A stretch of DNA of 18,438 nucleotides from a bacterium UBP7_UBA7824 (lineage in GTDB: Bacteria > UBP7 > UBA6624), in NCBI GenBank assembly GCA_002501535.1, contig DLTY01000049.1, forward strand, positions 4,080 to 22,517, written 5' to 3'. The translations under genes and the position numbers were made by a program. Below the pieces are notes generated by a model, which did no database searches, had not been told where the DNA came from, and saw nothing but the letters and a program-made list of their open reading frames with translations. Below are positions 7,968-15,583 of this stretch, piece by piece (the stretch's first letter is position 1; the number at the start of each line of letters is the position of its first letter).

Positions 7968-8585
7968 TTAATCAGATATGTTTTGATACAAGCCAAAAAG
8001 TTTTTCTTCAAAATTTTGTTCATTAAACCTAACAACAGCTCTAACAACATTATTTTTATCGACTAGTAGAAGGTAGTTAGCATGAGCAATATCGAATAAA
8101 CCATCATTTTGAACTTCATCCATTCCGCTCTTGAAACCATTTACTACAATGTTTCTGATTTCATCCTTGTCACCGGTTAGGAAACTCCATTTTTTTTCAT
8201 TTAGTGACATTTCTTGGATATATTCCTTCAGTCGCTCAGGGTTATCGTGTTGTGGATCAACGGTAATGCTGATTAGCTCAAGTCCAATACCTGGATACTG
8301 CTCTTTAAAGGTTTTTAATTTGGACATTTGCATTGGACACACGCTTCTGCATTTCGTAAAAAAGAAATTTACAGCCCAGTATTTTCCAACCATTTCTTCA
8401 CTGGAGAATTGAATTCCATTTTGATCAATGAGGTTAAAAGAAGGTGCTTCAAAAAGTTCTGGTAATGAATTTTTTCTCATATTGATTGCAAAATAAATTA
8501 AAACAATTGGAAGAATAATCATGATTATGAATATTGGCTTTATCCATTTTTTTGCTTCGGAATAATCTTTAGGTATCTTTATCAT
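7968..8585 (-). CDS. sco1: Sco1/SenC family copper chaperone for the oxidase CuA site
   Basis: Membrane-anchored thioredoxin-fold protein of 205 residues that delivers copper to, or reduces, the CuA centre of cytochrome oxidase subunit II. One transmembrane anchor lies at about residues 16-34, with the rest outside the cytoplasm. The copper ligands are all present: CRSVC with Cys79 and Cys83, and His168 in DIAHANYLLLVD. The ITVDPQHDNPERL segment near 107-119 is typical of the family. The gene is divergent from ctaA with 44 bases between start codons, so it probably shares a control region with the oxidase operon. Its 3' end nearly touches the converging unknown gene. Length and motifs are normal for the family. 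Confidence 0.95.
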   Translation of the reverse strand: MIKIPKDYSEAKKWIKPIFIIMIILPIVLIYFAINMRKNSLPELFEAPSFNLIDQNGIQFSSEEMVGKYWAVNFFFTKCRSVCPMQMSKLKTFKEQYPGIGLELISITVDPQHDNPERLKEYIQEMSLNEKKWSFLTGDKDEIRNIVVNGFKSGMDEVQNDGLFDIAHANYLLLVDKNNVVRAVVRFNEQNFEEKLFGLYQNISD

Positions 8586-8586
8586 G

Positions 8587-8616
8587 TTGTCTAATTTTAT
8601 TTTTAAAGTTTAGAAT
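8587..8616 (+). promoter_or_regulatory. Candidate promoter for the cta operon
   Basis: TTGTCT at 8587-8592 and TAGAAT at 8611-8616 with an 18-base spacer fill most of the 44-base gap between sco1 and ctaA. The -10 box ends only 13 bases before the ctaA ATG, so a transcript from here would be nearly leaderless, in keeping with the lack of a Shine-Dalgarno before ctaA. Found by eye; no promoter scoring was possible. Confidence 0.33.
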
Positions 8617-8629
8617 CGAGTCTTGATTA

Positions 8630-9436
8630 ATGATACAAAAAAATCTTAAAATTACAATTTTTGCAACAATTTTTTTAATTGCATTGGGTGCTTACACGAC
8701 TGCAAGTGGGTCAGGAATGGGTTGTGCTGACGTCTATCCTCTCTGTGATAGTGGTTGGTTGCCAAATTTTGATAATCCTGAGCAAGTCACAGAATGGCTC
8801 CACAGACTTGGAGCAGCCATTGTAGGACTTTGTGCATTTTTTGCATTTTTTAAATCTTTTAAAACACCATTTAAGAAAATTGCCACTATTTCATGCTTGA
8901 TTCTTTTGTTTCAGGGTGCGCTTGGGGCATTTACAGTAAAAACAGAATTAGAGGAGCCTTGGTTGATTTTTGGACACCTCTTTACAAGCATGTTGTTTTT
9001 GGGTTCATTAGCAGCCTGGTATTCAGCTACAGAAAGCTTAAAAGTTAATCAGGATACTTTACCATTCAAAAAGATATCTAAAATTTGTTGTATATTCACA
9101 ATGTTGCAGATTGCTATTGGCGCAATGCATGTGCATCTTTTCAAGGGTTCTGCACACGTTTTAATAACTCATATTGTTCTGGGCTTTTTGGTTGCAGGTT
9201 TTTCTATGAGTTCAATGGCAAGGGCAAAAAGAACCAAACAGGATAAAAAAACCATCATGAGAAGTTCATGGGCTGCTTATCTTTCGGTTGTACAAATCCT
9301 CTTAGGGGCGGGCGTATTTTTATCTATGGCAGCCCCTAGCTATCCTCCCTATATCACCCTGCATTTAATGATTGCTGCGATTATTTGGTTTATTCATGTT
9401 TTGAATTTTTTCACAAAGGTTGAACAGCCTAGTTGA
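8630..9436 (+). CDS. ctaA: Haem A synthase CtaA (COX15 family)
   Basis: Integral membrane enzyme that oxidises the C8 methyl of haem O to a formyl group, giving the haem A used by the oxidase encoded downstream. It has 268 residues with about eight hydrophobic helices. Histidines in the positions expected for haem binding are visible: His58 (EWLHRLGAA), His116 (FGHLFTS), His181 (ITHIVLGF) and His245 (TLHLMIA), with His256 close by. Cys32 and Cys39 in GCADVYPLC match the extracytoplasmic cysteine pair of the Bacillus-type CtaA. It is the first gene of the operon and overlaps ctaB by four bases (TTGA). No Shine-Dalgarno is seen before the ATG. Confidence 0.94.
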   Translation: MIQKNLKITIFATIFLIALGAYTTASGSGMGCADVYPLCDSGWLPNFDNPEQVTEWLHRLGAAIVGLCAFFAFFKSFKTPFKKIATISCLILLFQGALGAFTVKTELEEPWLIFGHLFTSMLFLGSLAAWYSATESLKVNQDTLPFKKISKICCIFTMLQIAIGAMHVHLFKGSAHVLITHIVLGFLVAGFSMSSMARAKRTKQDKKTIMRSSWAAYLSVVQILLGAGVFLSMAAPSYPPYITLHLMIAAIIWFIHVLNFFTKVEQPS

Positions 9437-10377
9437 AAAACAGTTATCCATATCTTGATATCACAAAGCCAAGAATAACCTTTTTGGTTTTATTAAGTAC
9501 CGCTGTTGGTTTTTTTGCGGGTATTGCTGACTGGAACTCAGACCCCTCTTTCAGGATTGCTTCATCTTTACCAACATACATAGAATCACACGGAGGAATT
9601 GCTAAGTTTTGGCAAAGTTTTTTGTTTTTGCTTTTAGGAACCGGTTTGGCTTCTGCAGCTGGTAGTGTTTTCAATAACATCCTTGATCGAGACATGGATG
9701 CTTTAATGGATAGAACGAAAAAAAGAGCCATGCCCAGAAAAAAAATCAAAGTAAAAGATGCTGCATTTTATGCTTATTTTCTTTTGTTTTCTGGAGTATT
9801 AATTCTTTATTATTATTGCAATTTCATCTCAGCAGTATTGGTTTTTTTAGCAGTTTTTCTTTATGTAGTTTATACATTTTTCTTAAAGCGAAAAACTTCA
9901 TTTTGCACTGTTGTAGGTGGTGTGCCAGGGGCTTTGCCACCCTTGGTTGGGTATGCTGCAGCTCTTAATAGCTGGGGTGATCTGTCCGGTGTTTCTTGGA
10001 TGTTGTTTTATGTTATGTTTTTTTGGCAACCACCTCACTTTTGGGCTTTAGCACTAATGTATAAGGATGATTACAAAAAAACTGTTTTCAAAATGCTACC
10101 TGTTACCGATTCGATTGATACAACAAAAAAACAAATTCTTATTTACACAATTGTGATGGCAGTGTTTGTTTTTATGTTCACAATAGAGTTCGTCAATCAG
10201 TTATTTATACAAATCCTTTTGGTTTTAGTAGCGCTCCATTATCTTAGAGACACTTTGCTGTTTGTTTCAAAACAGGGAAATAAAAAATCAGCAAAAGCAT
10301 TATTTAAAACATCAGTATTTTTTATGGGCCTGTTTATGGTGTTTTTGTTGATTGAATTTGTGCCTTTGAGCTATTGA
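9433..10377 (+). CDS. ctaB: Protohaem IX farnesyltransferase (haem O synthase) CtaB
   Basis: UbiA-family membrane prenyltransferase, 314 residues, that adds a farnesyl group to haem B to make haem O, the substrate of CtaA. Visible motifs: DITKPRI near the N-terminus, the Asp-rich prenyl diphosphate site NNILDRDMDALMDRT at about 75-90, the GGVPGALPPLVGY loop, the WQPPHFWALA motif, and YKDDYKKTVFKMLPV as the second acidic site. Several transmembrane helices follow. The start must be the TTG at 9433: the conserved N-terminal motif lies just downstream and the next in-frame ATG is tens of residues too late. The TTG overlaps the ctaA stop as TTGA, implying coupled translation. It ends 24 bases before ctaC. 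Confidence 0.95.
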   Translation: MKNSYPYLDITKPRITFLVLLSTAVGFFAGIADWNSDPSFRIASSLPTYIESHGGIAKFWQSFLFLLLGTGLASAAGSVFNNILDRDMDALMDRTKKRAMPRKKIKVKDAAFYAYFLLFSGVLILYYYCNFISAVLVFLAVFLYVVYTFFLKRKTSFCTVVGGVPGALPPLVGYAAALNSWGDLSGVSWMLFYVMFFWQPPHFWALALMYKDDYKKTVFKMLPVTDSIDTTKKQILIYTIVMAVFVFMFTIEFVNQLFIQILLVLVALHYLRDTLLFVSKQGNKKSAKALFKTSVFFMGLFMVFLLIEFVPLSY

Positions 10378-10401
10378 ACAGTTATACAATACCCTTTGGT
10401 T

Positions 10402-11394
10402 ATGTTTTTAGATTTTATTCTTGCGCCACAAATGTATGACTGGCTTGATCCAGCAGGCCCCGTAGCATCAGACCAAAAAGATTTATTCTTTTTCACCCTT
10501 TATTTATGTGTCGGAATATTTGTTATCGTGGGCGGCTTTATGCTTTATTCAATTTTGAAATTCAAAGCTAAGCCAGGTGATGAAGAATTGCCCGATCAAG
10601 AACATGGCAGCACTCAGTTAGAGGTTGGATTAATGATTGTTTCTGGTATCCTTGTTGCCATAATAGCGGTTCCAAATGTTAAGCTTCTTTATAAGTTAGC
10701 CAAACCCCCAAGAGGGTCAGATCCTTTGCAAATTAATGCCATAGGACATCAATTTTGGTGGGAGTTTGAAATACCTGAATACGGAGTTGAAACAGCAAAT
10801 GAATTTAAGATACCAGTCGGTAGGCCAGTAGAGTTTAACGTTAGCTCTGTAGATGTCATTCATAGTTTTTGGGTTCCTAGACTAGCTGGTAAGGTTGATG
10901 CTGTACCAGGCCGTGATAATTATTTATGGTTTCAAGCTGATGAAGAGGGTTGGTATTCTGGGCAGTGTGCTGAATTATGTGGTGCCTCTCATGCCAAGAT
11001 GAAATTTGAAGTTCAAGCTGTTAATGAGGAAGATTTTTTGCTTTGGGTCGAAAAAGAATCCTCTCCTGCAAGACAGCCTACTACGGATTTAGCGAAAGAG
11101 GGAAAAGATCTTTTTTTAACAAAAATGTGTGTTACATGCCATGCAGTCAAAGGTTATGATGGTGCTATTGGCATCACTGGACCAAATTTATCTCATTTTG
11201 GAAATCGAAGAAAGCTAGCTGGCATGTGGATCGAAAATAATCAGGAAAATCTTGAAAATTGGTTGGCTAATCCAGCCAAATTTAAGCCAGATAATATCAT
11301 GGCCCTTCAGGCACCAATGTATATTGATGAAAATTTCGCTTTAACCAAAGATGAAATTGAAAAATTAGCAGCATATCTCAAGGAGCTTTACTGA
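10402..11394 (+). CDS. ctaC: Cytochrome c oxidase subunit II with fused cytochrome c (caa3 type)
   Basis: Receives electrons at a periplasmic CuA centre and passes them to subunit I. It has 330 residues from the ATG at 10402. Two transmembrane helices lie at about 28-50 and 75-97. The CuA cupredoxin domain has ligands His154 (VIHSFWVP), Cys189, Glu191 and Cys193 (CAELC), His197 and Met200. The C-terminal cytochrome c domain (about 230-330) has the haem site CVTCH at 243-247, with Met300 or Met306 as the likely axial ligand. The tethered haem defines a caa3-type enzyme. An in-frame TTG at 10396 adds two residues; the ATG is preferred, although neither has a Shine-Dalgarno. The N-terminus before LDPAGP is only about 15 residues, with no obvious cleavable signal peptide. 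Its stop overlaps the ctaD start (TGATG). Confidence 0.96.
   Translation: MFLDFILAPQMYDWLDPAGPVASDQKDLFFFTLYLCVGIFVIVGGFMLYSILKFKAKPGDEELPDQEHGSTQLEVGLMIVSGILVAIIAVPNVKLLYKLAKPPRGSDPLQINAIGHQFWWEFEIPEYGVETANEFKIPVGRPVEFNVSSVDVIHSFWVPRLAGKVDAVPGRDNYLWFQADEEGWYSGQCAELCGASHAKMKFEVQAVNEEDFLLWVEKESSPARQPTTDLAKEGKDLFLTKMCVTCHAVKGYDGAIGITGPNLSHFGNRRKLAGMWIENNQENLENWLANPAKFKPDNIMALQAPMYIDENFALTKDEIEKLAAYLKELY
11380..11385 (+). promoter_or_regulatory. Strong ribosome binding site of ctaD
   Basis: AAGGAG eight bases before the ctaD ATG, lying inside the end of ctaC. It fixes the ctaD start and shows that this genome uses Shine-Dalgarno initiation, which argues for a bacterium with an ordinary anti-SD sequence. 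Confidence 0.7.
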
Positions 11395-13265
11395 TGTCAG
11401 GACACGGCCCTAAACTAGCTTTACCAAAGTTCCTTTCATTTTTGCGCAATAGGCCTACAAAAGAAAATGGTTTAGTTAGTTGGCTAACAACAGTCGACCA
11501 TAAAAGAATTGGAATACTTTATTTGTACACTTCATTTTTCTTTTTGTTTGTTGGCGGTATCGAAGCCCTGTTTGTAAGAACTCAATTATCAGCCAATGAT
11601 TTAGAAATTTTTGTTGGTTCAACTTATAACCAGTTGGTTACCATGCATGCTACAACAATGATTTTCCTTGCAATAATGCCGCTTGCTGCAGCATTTTTTA
11701 ATTTCATGATCCCCTTGCAGATAGGTGCTCGTGATGTTGCTTTTCCAAGGTTAAATGCTTTTTCTTATTTTATGTATCTGGCTGGTGGGATTGTTTTGAA
11801 TGCTTCTTGGTTTATGGGCGGTGCTTCAGATGTTGGATGGTTTGCTTATGCACCTTTGACATCATCAACATACAGTCCAACGCATGGTGTGGATTTTTGG
11901 ATTTTAGGATTAATTCTTACAGGTATATCTTCAACTGTAGCTGCAATTAATTTCATAGTCACAATCATCAATATGAGAGCCCCAGGAATGACACTAATGA
12001 AAATGCCTGTTTTTTCATGGATGGCTTTTGTCACAGCTTTCTTGCTTGCTTTTGCTCTTCCGGTAATAACCATTGCGCTCATTATTCTTTTCATGGATAG
12101 AAATTATGGCACAACATTTTTTCAAACTGCAGCAGGCGGAGACCCTATATTATGGCAACATCTTTTTTGGGTATTCGGACACCCTGAAGTTTATATTATT
12201 GTTTTGCCAGCATTTGGTATAGTTTCAGAAATAATACCTGTTTTTTCAAAGAAACCTTTATTTGGGTATAAGTTAGTTGTGCTTTCAGGTGCTGCTATTG
12301 GATTTATGGGCTTTACGGTTTGGAGCCATCATATGTTTACTGTTGGCATGGGGCCAATTGTGAATTCTGCATTTTCGATTACAACAGCAGCCATTGCGAT
12401 TCCAACTGGAGTCAAGATATTTAATTGGATTTTGACACTTTGGAATGGAAAAATTAAATTTTCTGTTCCAATGATGTATGCGACTGCATTGGTCTTTTTG
12501 TTTATGGTTGGTGGTTTTTCAGGGCTGATGCATGGTGCAGCTGCTTCCGACTTCCAGCAACACGATACTTATTTTGTTGTTGCGCATTTTCATTACACAA
12601 TTTTAGGTGGTGGTCTGTTTGGATTTTTAGCTGGTACTGTTTACTGGTTGCCCAAATTTTTTGGAAAGATTATGGACGAAGAGCGTGGCCGAAAAATTTT
12701 CTGGTGGATTTTTGCTAGTTTCAATTTAACGTTTTTCCCTATGCATTTCTTAGGCACAGGCGGTATGCCTAGAAGGATATATACATATTCAGCCGATATG
12801 GAATGGACTGCATTAAATGGCTTTATAACACTGGCTTCATTCGTTTTAGGAATTACTTTACTTGTCTTTTTTATAGAGGTTATTAAAGCTGTTAAAAGTA
12901 AAAACAAAGCTTCAGCAGATCCATGGGATGCACGTACTCTTGAATGGAGCATTCCCTCACCTCCGCCAGTCTACAACTTTGCAGATTTACCTAAAGTTGA
13001 AAAGGTTGATGAGTTTTGGGAAAGTAAAATTTCCAACAAGCCAATCAAAACATTGCCTAGGGACCCTCATGGAATCCATATGCCAGGTAAATCATGGATG
13101 CCATTAATCACCTCAGTCGGTTTAATGTTAGCTTCTTTTGGAGCTATTTATCAATCTGATTTGAGGTATATCGGATTAGGTATTTTCTTATTAGCTTATT
13201 ATGGCTGGGCTTTAGAGGGGGATGCTGAATATTATCTTCCATACCCAAAGAAGGGAAAGAAATAA
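11394..13265 (+). CDS. ctaD: Cytochrome c oxidase subunit I
   Basis: Catalytic subunit of the haem-copper oxidase, 623 residues, holding haem a, haem a3 and CuB and reducing O2 to water while pumping protons. Ligands visible: His85 (TMHATTM) and His400 for haem a, His398 (VAHFHYTILG) for haem a3, and His263, His312 and His313 for CuB (GHPEVY and WSHHMF). Tyr267 would be the His-Tyr cross-link. Glu265 in GHPEV, Asp114 in GARDVAFPRLN and Lys293 in GYKLVV are the D- and K-channel residues of A1-type oxidases. After the core, a soluble segment (DPWDARTLEWSIPSPPP) and two more hydrophobic helices form the C-terminus, as in other long bacterial CtaD proteins. It overlaps ctaE by one base (TAATG). 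Confidence 0.98.
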   Translation: MSGHGPKLALPKFLSFLRNRPTKENGLVSWLTTVDHKRIGILYLYTSFFFLFVGGIEALFVRTQLSANDLEIFVGSTYNQLVTMHATTMIFLAIMPLAAAFFNFMIPLQIGARDVAFPRLNAFSYFMYLAGGIVLNASWFMGGASDVGWFAYAPLTSSTYSPTHGVDFWILGLILTGISSTVAAINFIVTIINMRAPGMTLMKMPVFSWMAFVTAFLLAFALPVITIALIILFMDRNYGTTFFQTAAGGDPILWQHLFWVFGHPEVYIIVLPAFGIVSEIIPVFSKKPLFGYKLVVLSGAAIGFMGFTVWSHHMFTVGMGPIVNSAFSITTAAIAIPTGVKIFNWILTLWNGKIKFSVPMMYATALVFLFMVGGFSGLMHGAAASDFQQHDTYFVVAHFHYTILGGGLFGFLAGTVYWLPKFFGKIMDEERGRKIFWWIFASFNLTFFPMHFLGTGGMPRRIYTYSADMEWTALNGFITLASFVLGITLLVFFIEVIKAVKSKNKASADPWDARTLEWSIPSPPPVYNFADLPKVEKVDEFWESKISNKPIKTLPRDPHGIHMPGKSWMPLITSVGLMLASFGAIYQSDLRYIGLGIFLLAYYGWALEGDAEYYLPYPKKGKK

Positions 13266-14017
13266 TGGAAGCTTTAAAGCTGCAACCTGTAATTACAGCT
13301 TTTTCTGTATTTGGTGTCTTTGTCTGTATTGTTTTGACCTATTACGCCTTGGTGAATCTTTTTAAAAGCTTCCCTCGTATAAGGTCCAAAAAAGATAAAG
13401 AAGCCATAATGGATGAAGACGCCGATGCACATCACCATGTAGAAACATACACAGGAGAACCAAATATAAAACTTTTTTGGTGGGTATTTTTAGCTTCTGA
13501 CTGTATGTTTTTTGGATCCTTGATTACAGCTTATTTGATTTACAAGGGCCAAAGCCTTGTTGGTCCTTATCCATTGGATGTTTTTGACATGGAACTAACC
13601 ACAATAAGTACATTCATCTTGCTTTTGAGTAGTTTTTTTATGGTTTTAACTTTGTCATCCATTCAAAAAGGAGATTTAGGCAAGTTTAGATTTTGGTGTT
13701 TTTCAACATTTTTATGCGGTCTTACTTTTTTAGGTTTTCAGGTTTATGAATTTGAGCACTTCATACATGAGGGTTTGCGATTAAAAACCAATTTGTTTGG
13801 AAGCACTTTTTATCTCTTGACAGGTACCCATGGTGTGCACGTTGCGATCGGTGTTTTGTGGCTTTTGGGAATGTTTATTTATTCTTTCTGGGGTGGTATC
13901 ACCAAGGAAAGGGCTATAGAGGTGGAGATTGCCGGACTATATTGGCATTTTGTTGATGTTGTTTGGATTGTTATTTTTTCTGTAATTTATTTAATGGAGC
14001 TACCAATCGGAGGTTAA
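13265..14017 (+). CDS. ctaE: Cytochrome c oxidase subunit III
   Basis: Membrane subunit that packs beside subunit I and supports proton uptake and stability. It has 250 residues. Family motifs: WWVFLASDCMFFGSLITAY at 72-90, the GTHGVHVAIGVLW segment at 187-199, and a last helix with YWHFVDVVWIVIF at 226-238. The core shows five hydrophobic helices, the usual number for caa3 subunit III. Ahead of it is an additional N-terminal helix (about 8-33) and a charged loop with a short His run (DADAHHHVE, 52-60). A purine-rich AGGGA lies eight bases before the ATG. Confidence 0.95.
   Translation: MEALKLQPVITAFSVFGVFVCIVLTYYALVNLFKSFPRIRSKKDKEAIMDEDADAHHHVETYTGEPNIKLFWWVFLASDCMFFGSLITAYLIYKGQSLVGPYPLDVFDMELTTISTFILLLSSFFMVLTLSSIQKGDLGKFRFWCFSTFLCGLTFLGFQVYEFEHFIHEGLRLKTNLFGSTFYLLTGTHGVHVAIGVLWLLGMFIYSFWGGITKERAIEVEIAGLYWHFVDVVWIVIFSVIYLMELPIGG
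14009..14013 (+). promoter_or_regulatory. Ribosome binding site of ctaF
   Basis: GGAGG eight bases before the ATG of the subunit IV-azurin fusion gene, overlapping the end of ctaE. It is among the best Shine-Dalgarno sites in the window and confirms the ATG at 14022. Confidence 0.7.
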
Positions 14018-14021
14018 TTTT

Positions 14022-14765
14022 ATGTCAGACAATAAAGACCATGCATCTGTAAAACAATATACACAGGTTGCAATTATTTTAGCTTTGATAACTTGGCTTG
14101 AAGTAGTCATGCCGAACTGGCCTGTTCAGTGGGTCTTTACATTTGGCTTGCTGATTTTGGCAATTTTTAAATTCATCTACGTAATACAGATTTTTATGCA
14201 TCTTAAATATGACAACAAGTTTTTCACAGCATTGTTGTTGTTCGGATTGTTTCTAGCTGTAGGAACAATTTCAGCATTAATGAAAATTTATGATAGAGAC
14301 TTTACCCTTCCATCATTTATGGTGCAGTCAATGGGGAATGAAGAGAGCAGTAAGGATAACTCTGATGACTCTAATGAAGCGAATGTAGTTGAAGATTGTG
14401 ACGAAAGGGTGCCTTTTGATATAGAGATTATTGCTTCTGATCCTATGAATTTTGATATAGATGAAATAGTGGTTCCTTCTTGTTCAACAATAACACTAAC
14501 TCTTGTAAATGATTCAAACATGGAGCATAATTTTGTTCTTATATCAGAGGGAAAAGGAAATGAAATTGCTATAGCTGCAGTTGATGCAGGGCCTTTGAAT
14601 AACTATGTCCCAGAATCAGAAGATATCCTTTTTGGAGGAGCTCTTGTTAAGCCTCAAGTTACTGAATCTTTTACATTTGACTCTCCTCCAGTTGGCGAGT
14701 ATGAATTTTTATGCACTTTCCCCGGTCATTATGTATTCATGAAAGGTTCTTTTACAGTTGAGTAA
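14022..14765 (+). CDS. ctaF: Cytochrome c oxidase subunit IV fused to an azurin-like blue copper domain
   Basis: Two-part protein of 247 residues. Residues 1-90 are a prokaryotic subunit IV with three membrane helices (about 12-30, 34-59 and 66-90) including FKFIYVIQIFMHLKYD, normally the entire protein at about 100 residues. An acidic, Ser/Asn-rich linker (about 91-123) follows. Residues 124-247 form a type 1 copper domain resembling azurin: His169 in NMEHNFVL, and Cys231, His236 and Met240 in LCTFPGHYVFMKG match the four side-chain copper ligands, and Cys126 and Cys154 match the azurin disulfide. Three helices with the N-terminus inside would put the copper domain in the periplasm, next to CuA and the CtaC cytochrome c. 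It probably carries electrons to the oxidase; that role is inferred. Neighbours on both sides are oxidase genes, at gaps of 4 and 5 bases. Confidence 0.93.
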   Translation: MSDNKDHASVKQYTQVAIILALITWLEVVMPNWPVQWVFTFGLLILAIFKFIYVIQIFMHLKYDNKFFTALLLFGLFLAVGTISALMKIYDRDFTLPSFMVQSMGNEESSKDNSDDSNEANVVEDCDERVPFDIEIIASDPMNFDIDEIVVPSCSTITLTLVNDSNMEHNFVLISEGKGNEIAIAAVDAGPLNNYVPESEDILFGGALVKPQVTESFTFDSPPVGEYEFLCTFPGHYVFMKGSFTVE

Positions 14766-14770
14766 AGCTA

Positions 14771-15583
14771 TTGTTGTTAGGTTTATTTCTTCATCCTAGT
14801 TCCGAGCACTCAGCTCTTGATGGTCCTTACATATGGAATCATTCCGTGCCAGTCATATCACTTATTCTCGGAATGTTATTTGCTTATTTGTTAGTGGTTG
14901 GCCCAAGAAGAAAAGATTGGGTGGAAAATGAATCTTTTCCATCAAAAAACTTCGCTTATTGGATTTTGGGTCTTGTGTTTTTGTATTTGGCTATTGCCTC
15001 GCCAATAGATCATATTGGTGAAAAGTATTTGTTTTGGGTTCATATGGTTCAGCATATTATTTTGATCTTTATATCACCCATTTTTTTTCTTTTAGCAATT
15101 CCTTCCTGGATGGCAGAAAGGCTATTTGCAAAGAATGCAAAATTAGAAAAAATTACGCATCCATTTTTTGCTGCTTTGATATTTAATACTATTTTTATTT
15201 TTTGGCATGTTCCTTATTTTTACGAATTGGCCTTGGTGAATAAAATGGTTCACGATCTTGAGCATTTGACCTTTGTAGTCGGGGCTTTAATTATGTGGTG
15301 GCCTATTGTCAGGCCGGTGAAAAGTTGGCAAAAACAACCTGGTTCAACCTTGCTTCTTTACCTCTTTGTGATTGTGACCTTTCAGATTCCTCTTTTTGTG
15401 CTTTTAACTTTTTCTCCTGATTTATGGTATCCGTTTTATGGCGAGGCTTCAAGGCTTGAAGGTTGGTTGGATATTTCCGCTATGGAAGATCAAGCTTTAG
15501 GCGGATTAATCATGAAAACCATTGCTGGTTTTGCATACTTTATTGCTTTTGTATATGTTTGGCTGAAGTGGGCTAAGGATTAA
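14771..15583 (+). CDS. ctaG: CtaG, caa3-type oxidase assembly factor
   Basis: Multi-helix membrane protein of 270 residues in the Bacillus-type CtaG family, needed for forming the CuB site of caa3 oxidases and unrelated to the Cox11-type CtaG. Family features: SPIDHIG near 77-83, HMVQH at 91-95, FWHVPYFYELAL at 145-156, HDLEH at 161-165, MWWPIVRPV near 175-183, and EDQALGGLIMK at 239-249 close to the C-terminus. The histidines 91, 95, 146, 161 and 165 are candidates for copper binding. The start must be a TTG (14771 or 14774): an in-frame stop lies a few codons upstream, and the first ATG falls inside a helix. It is the last gene of the operon, and its end overlaps the converging peptidase gene by 11 bases. 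Confidence 0.92.
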   Translation: MLLGLFLHPSSEHSALDGPYIWNHSVPVISLILGMLFAYLLVVGPRRKDWVENESFPSKNFAYWILGLVFLYLAIASPIDHIGEKYLFWVHMVQHIILIFISPIFFLLAIPSWMAERLFAKNAKLEKITHPFFAALIFNTIFIFWHVPYFYELALVNKMVHDLEHLTFVVGALIMWWPIVRPVKSWQKQPGSTLLLYLFVIVTFQIPLFVLLTFSPDLWYPFYGEASRLEGWLDISAMEDQALGGLIMKTIAGFAYFIAFVYVWLKWAKD

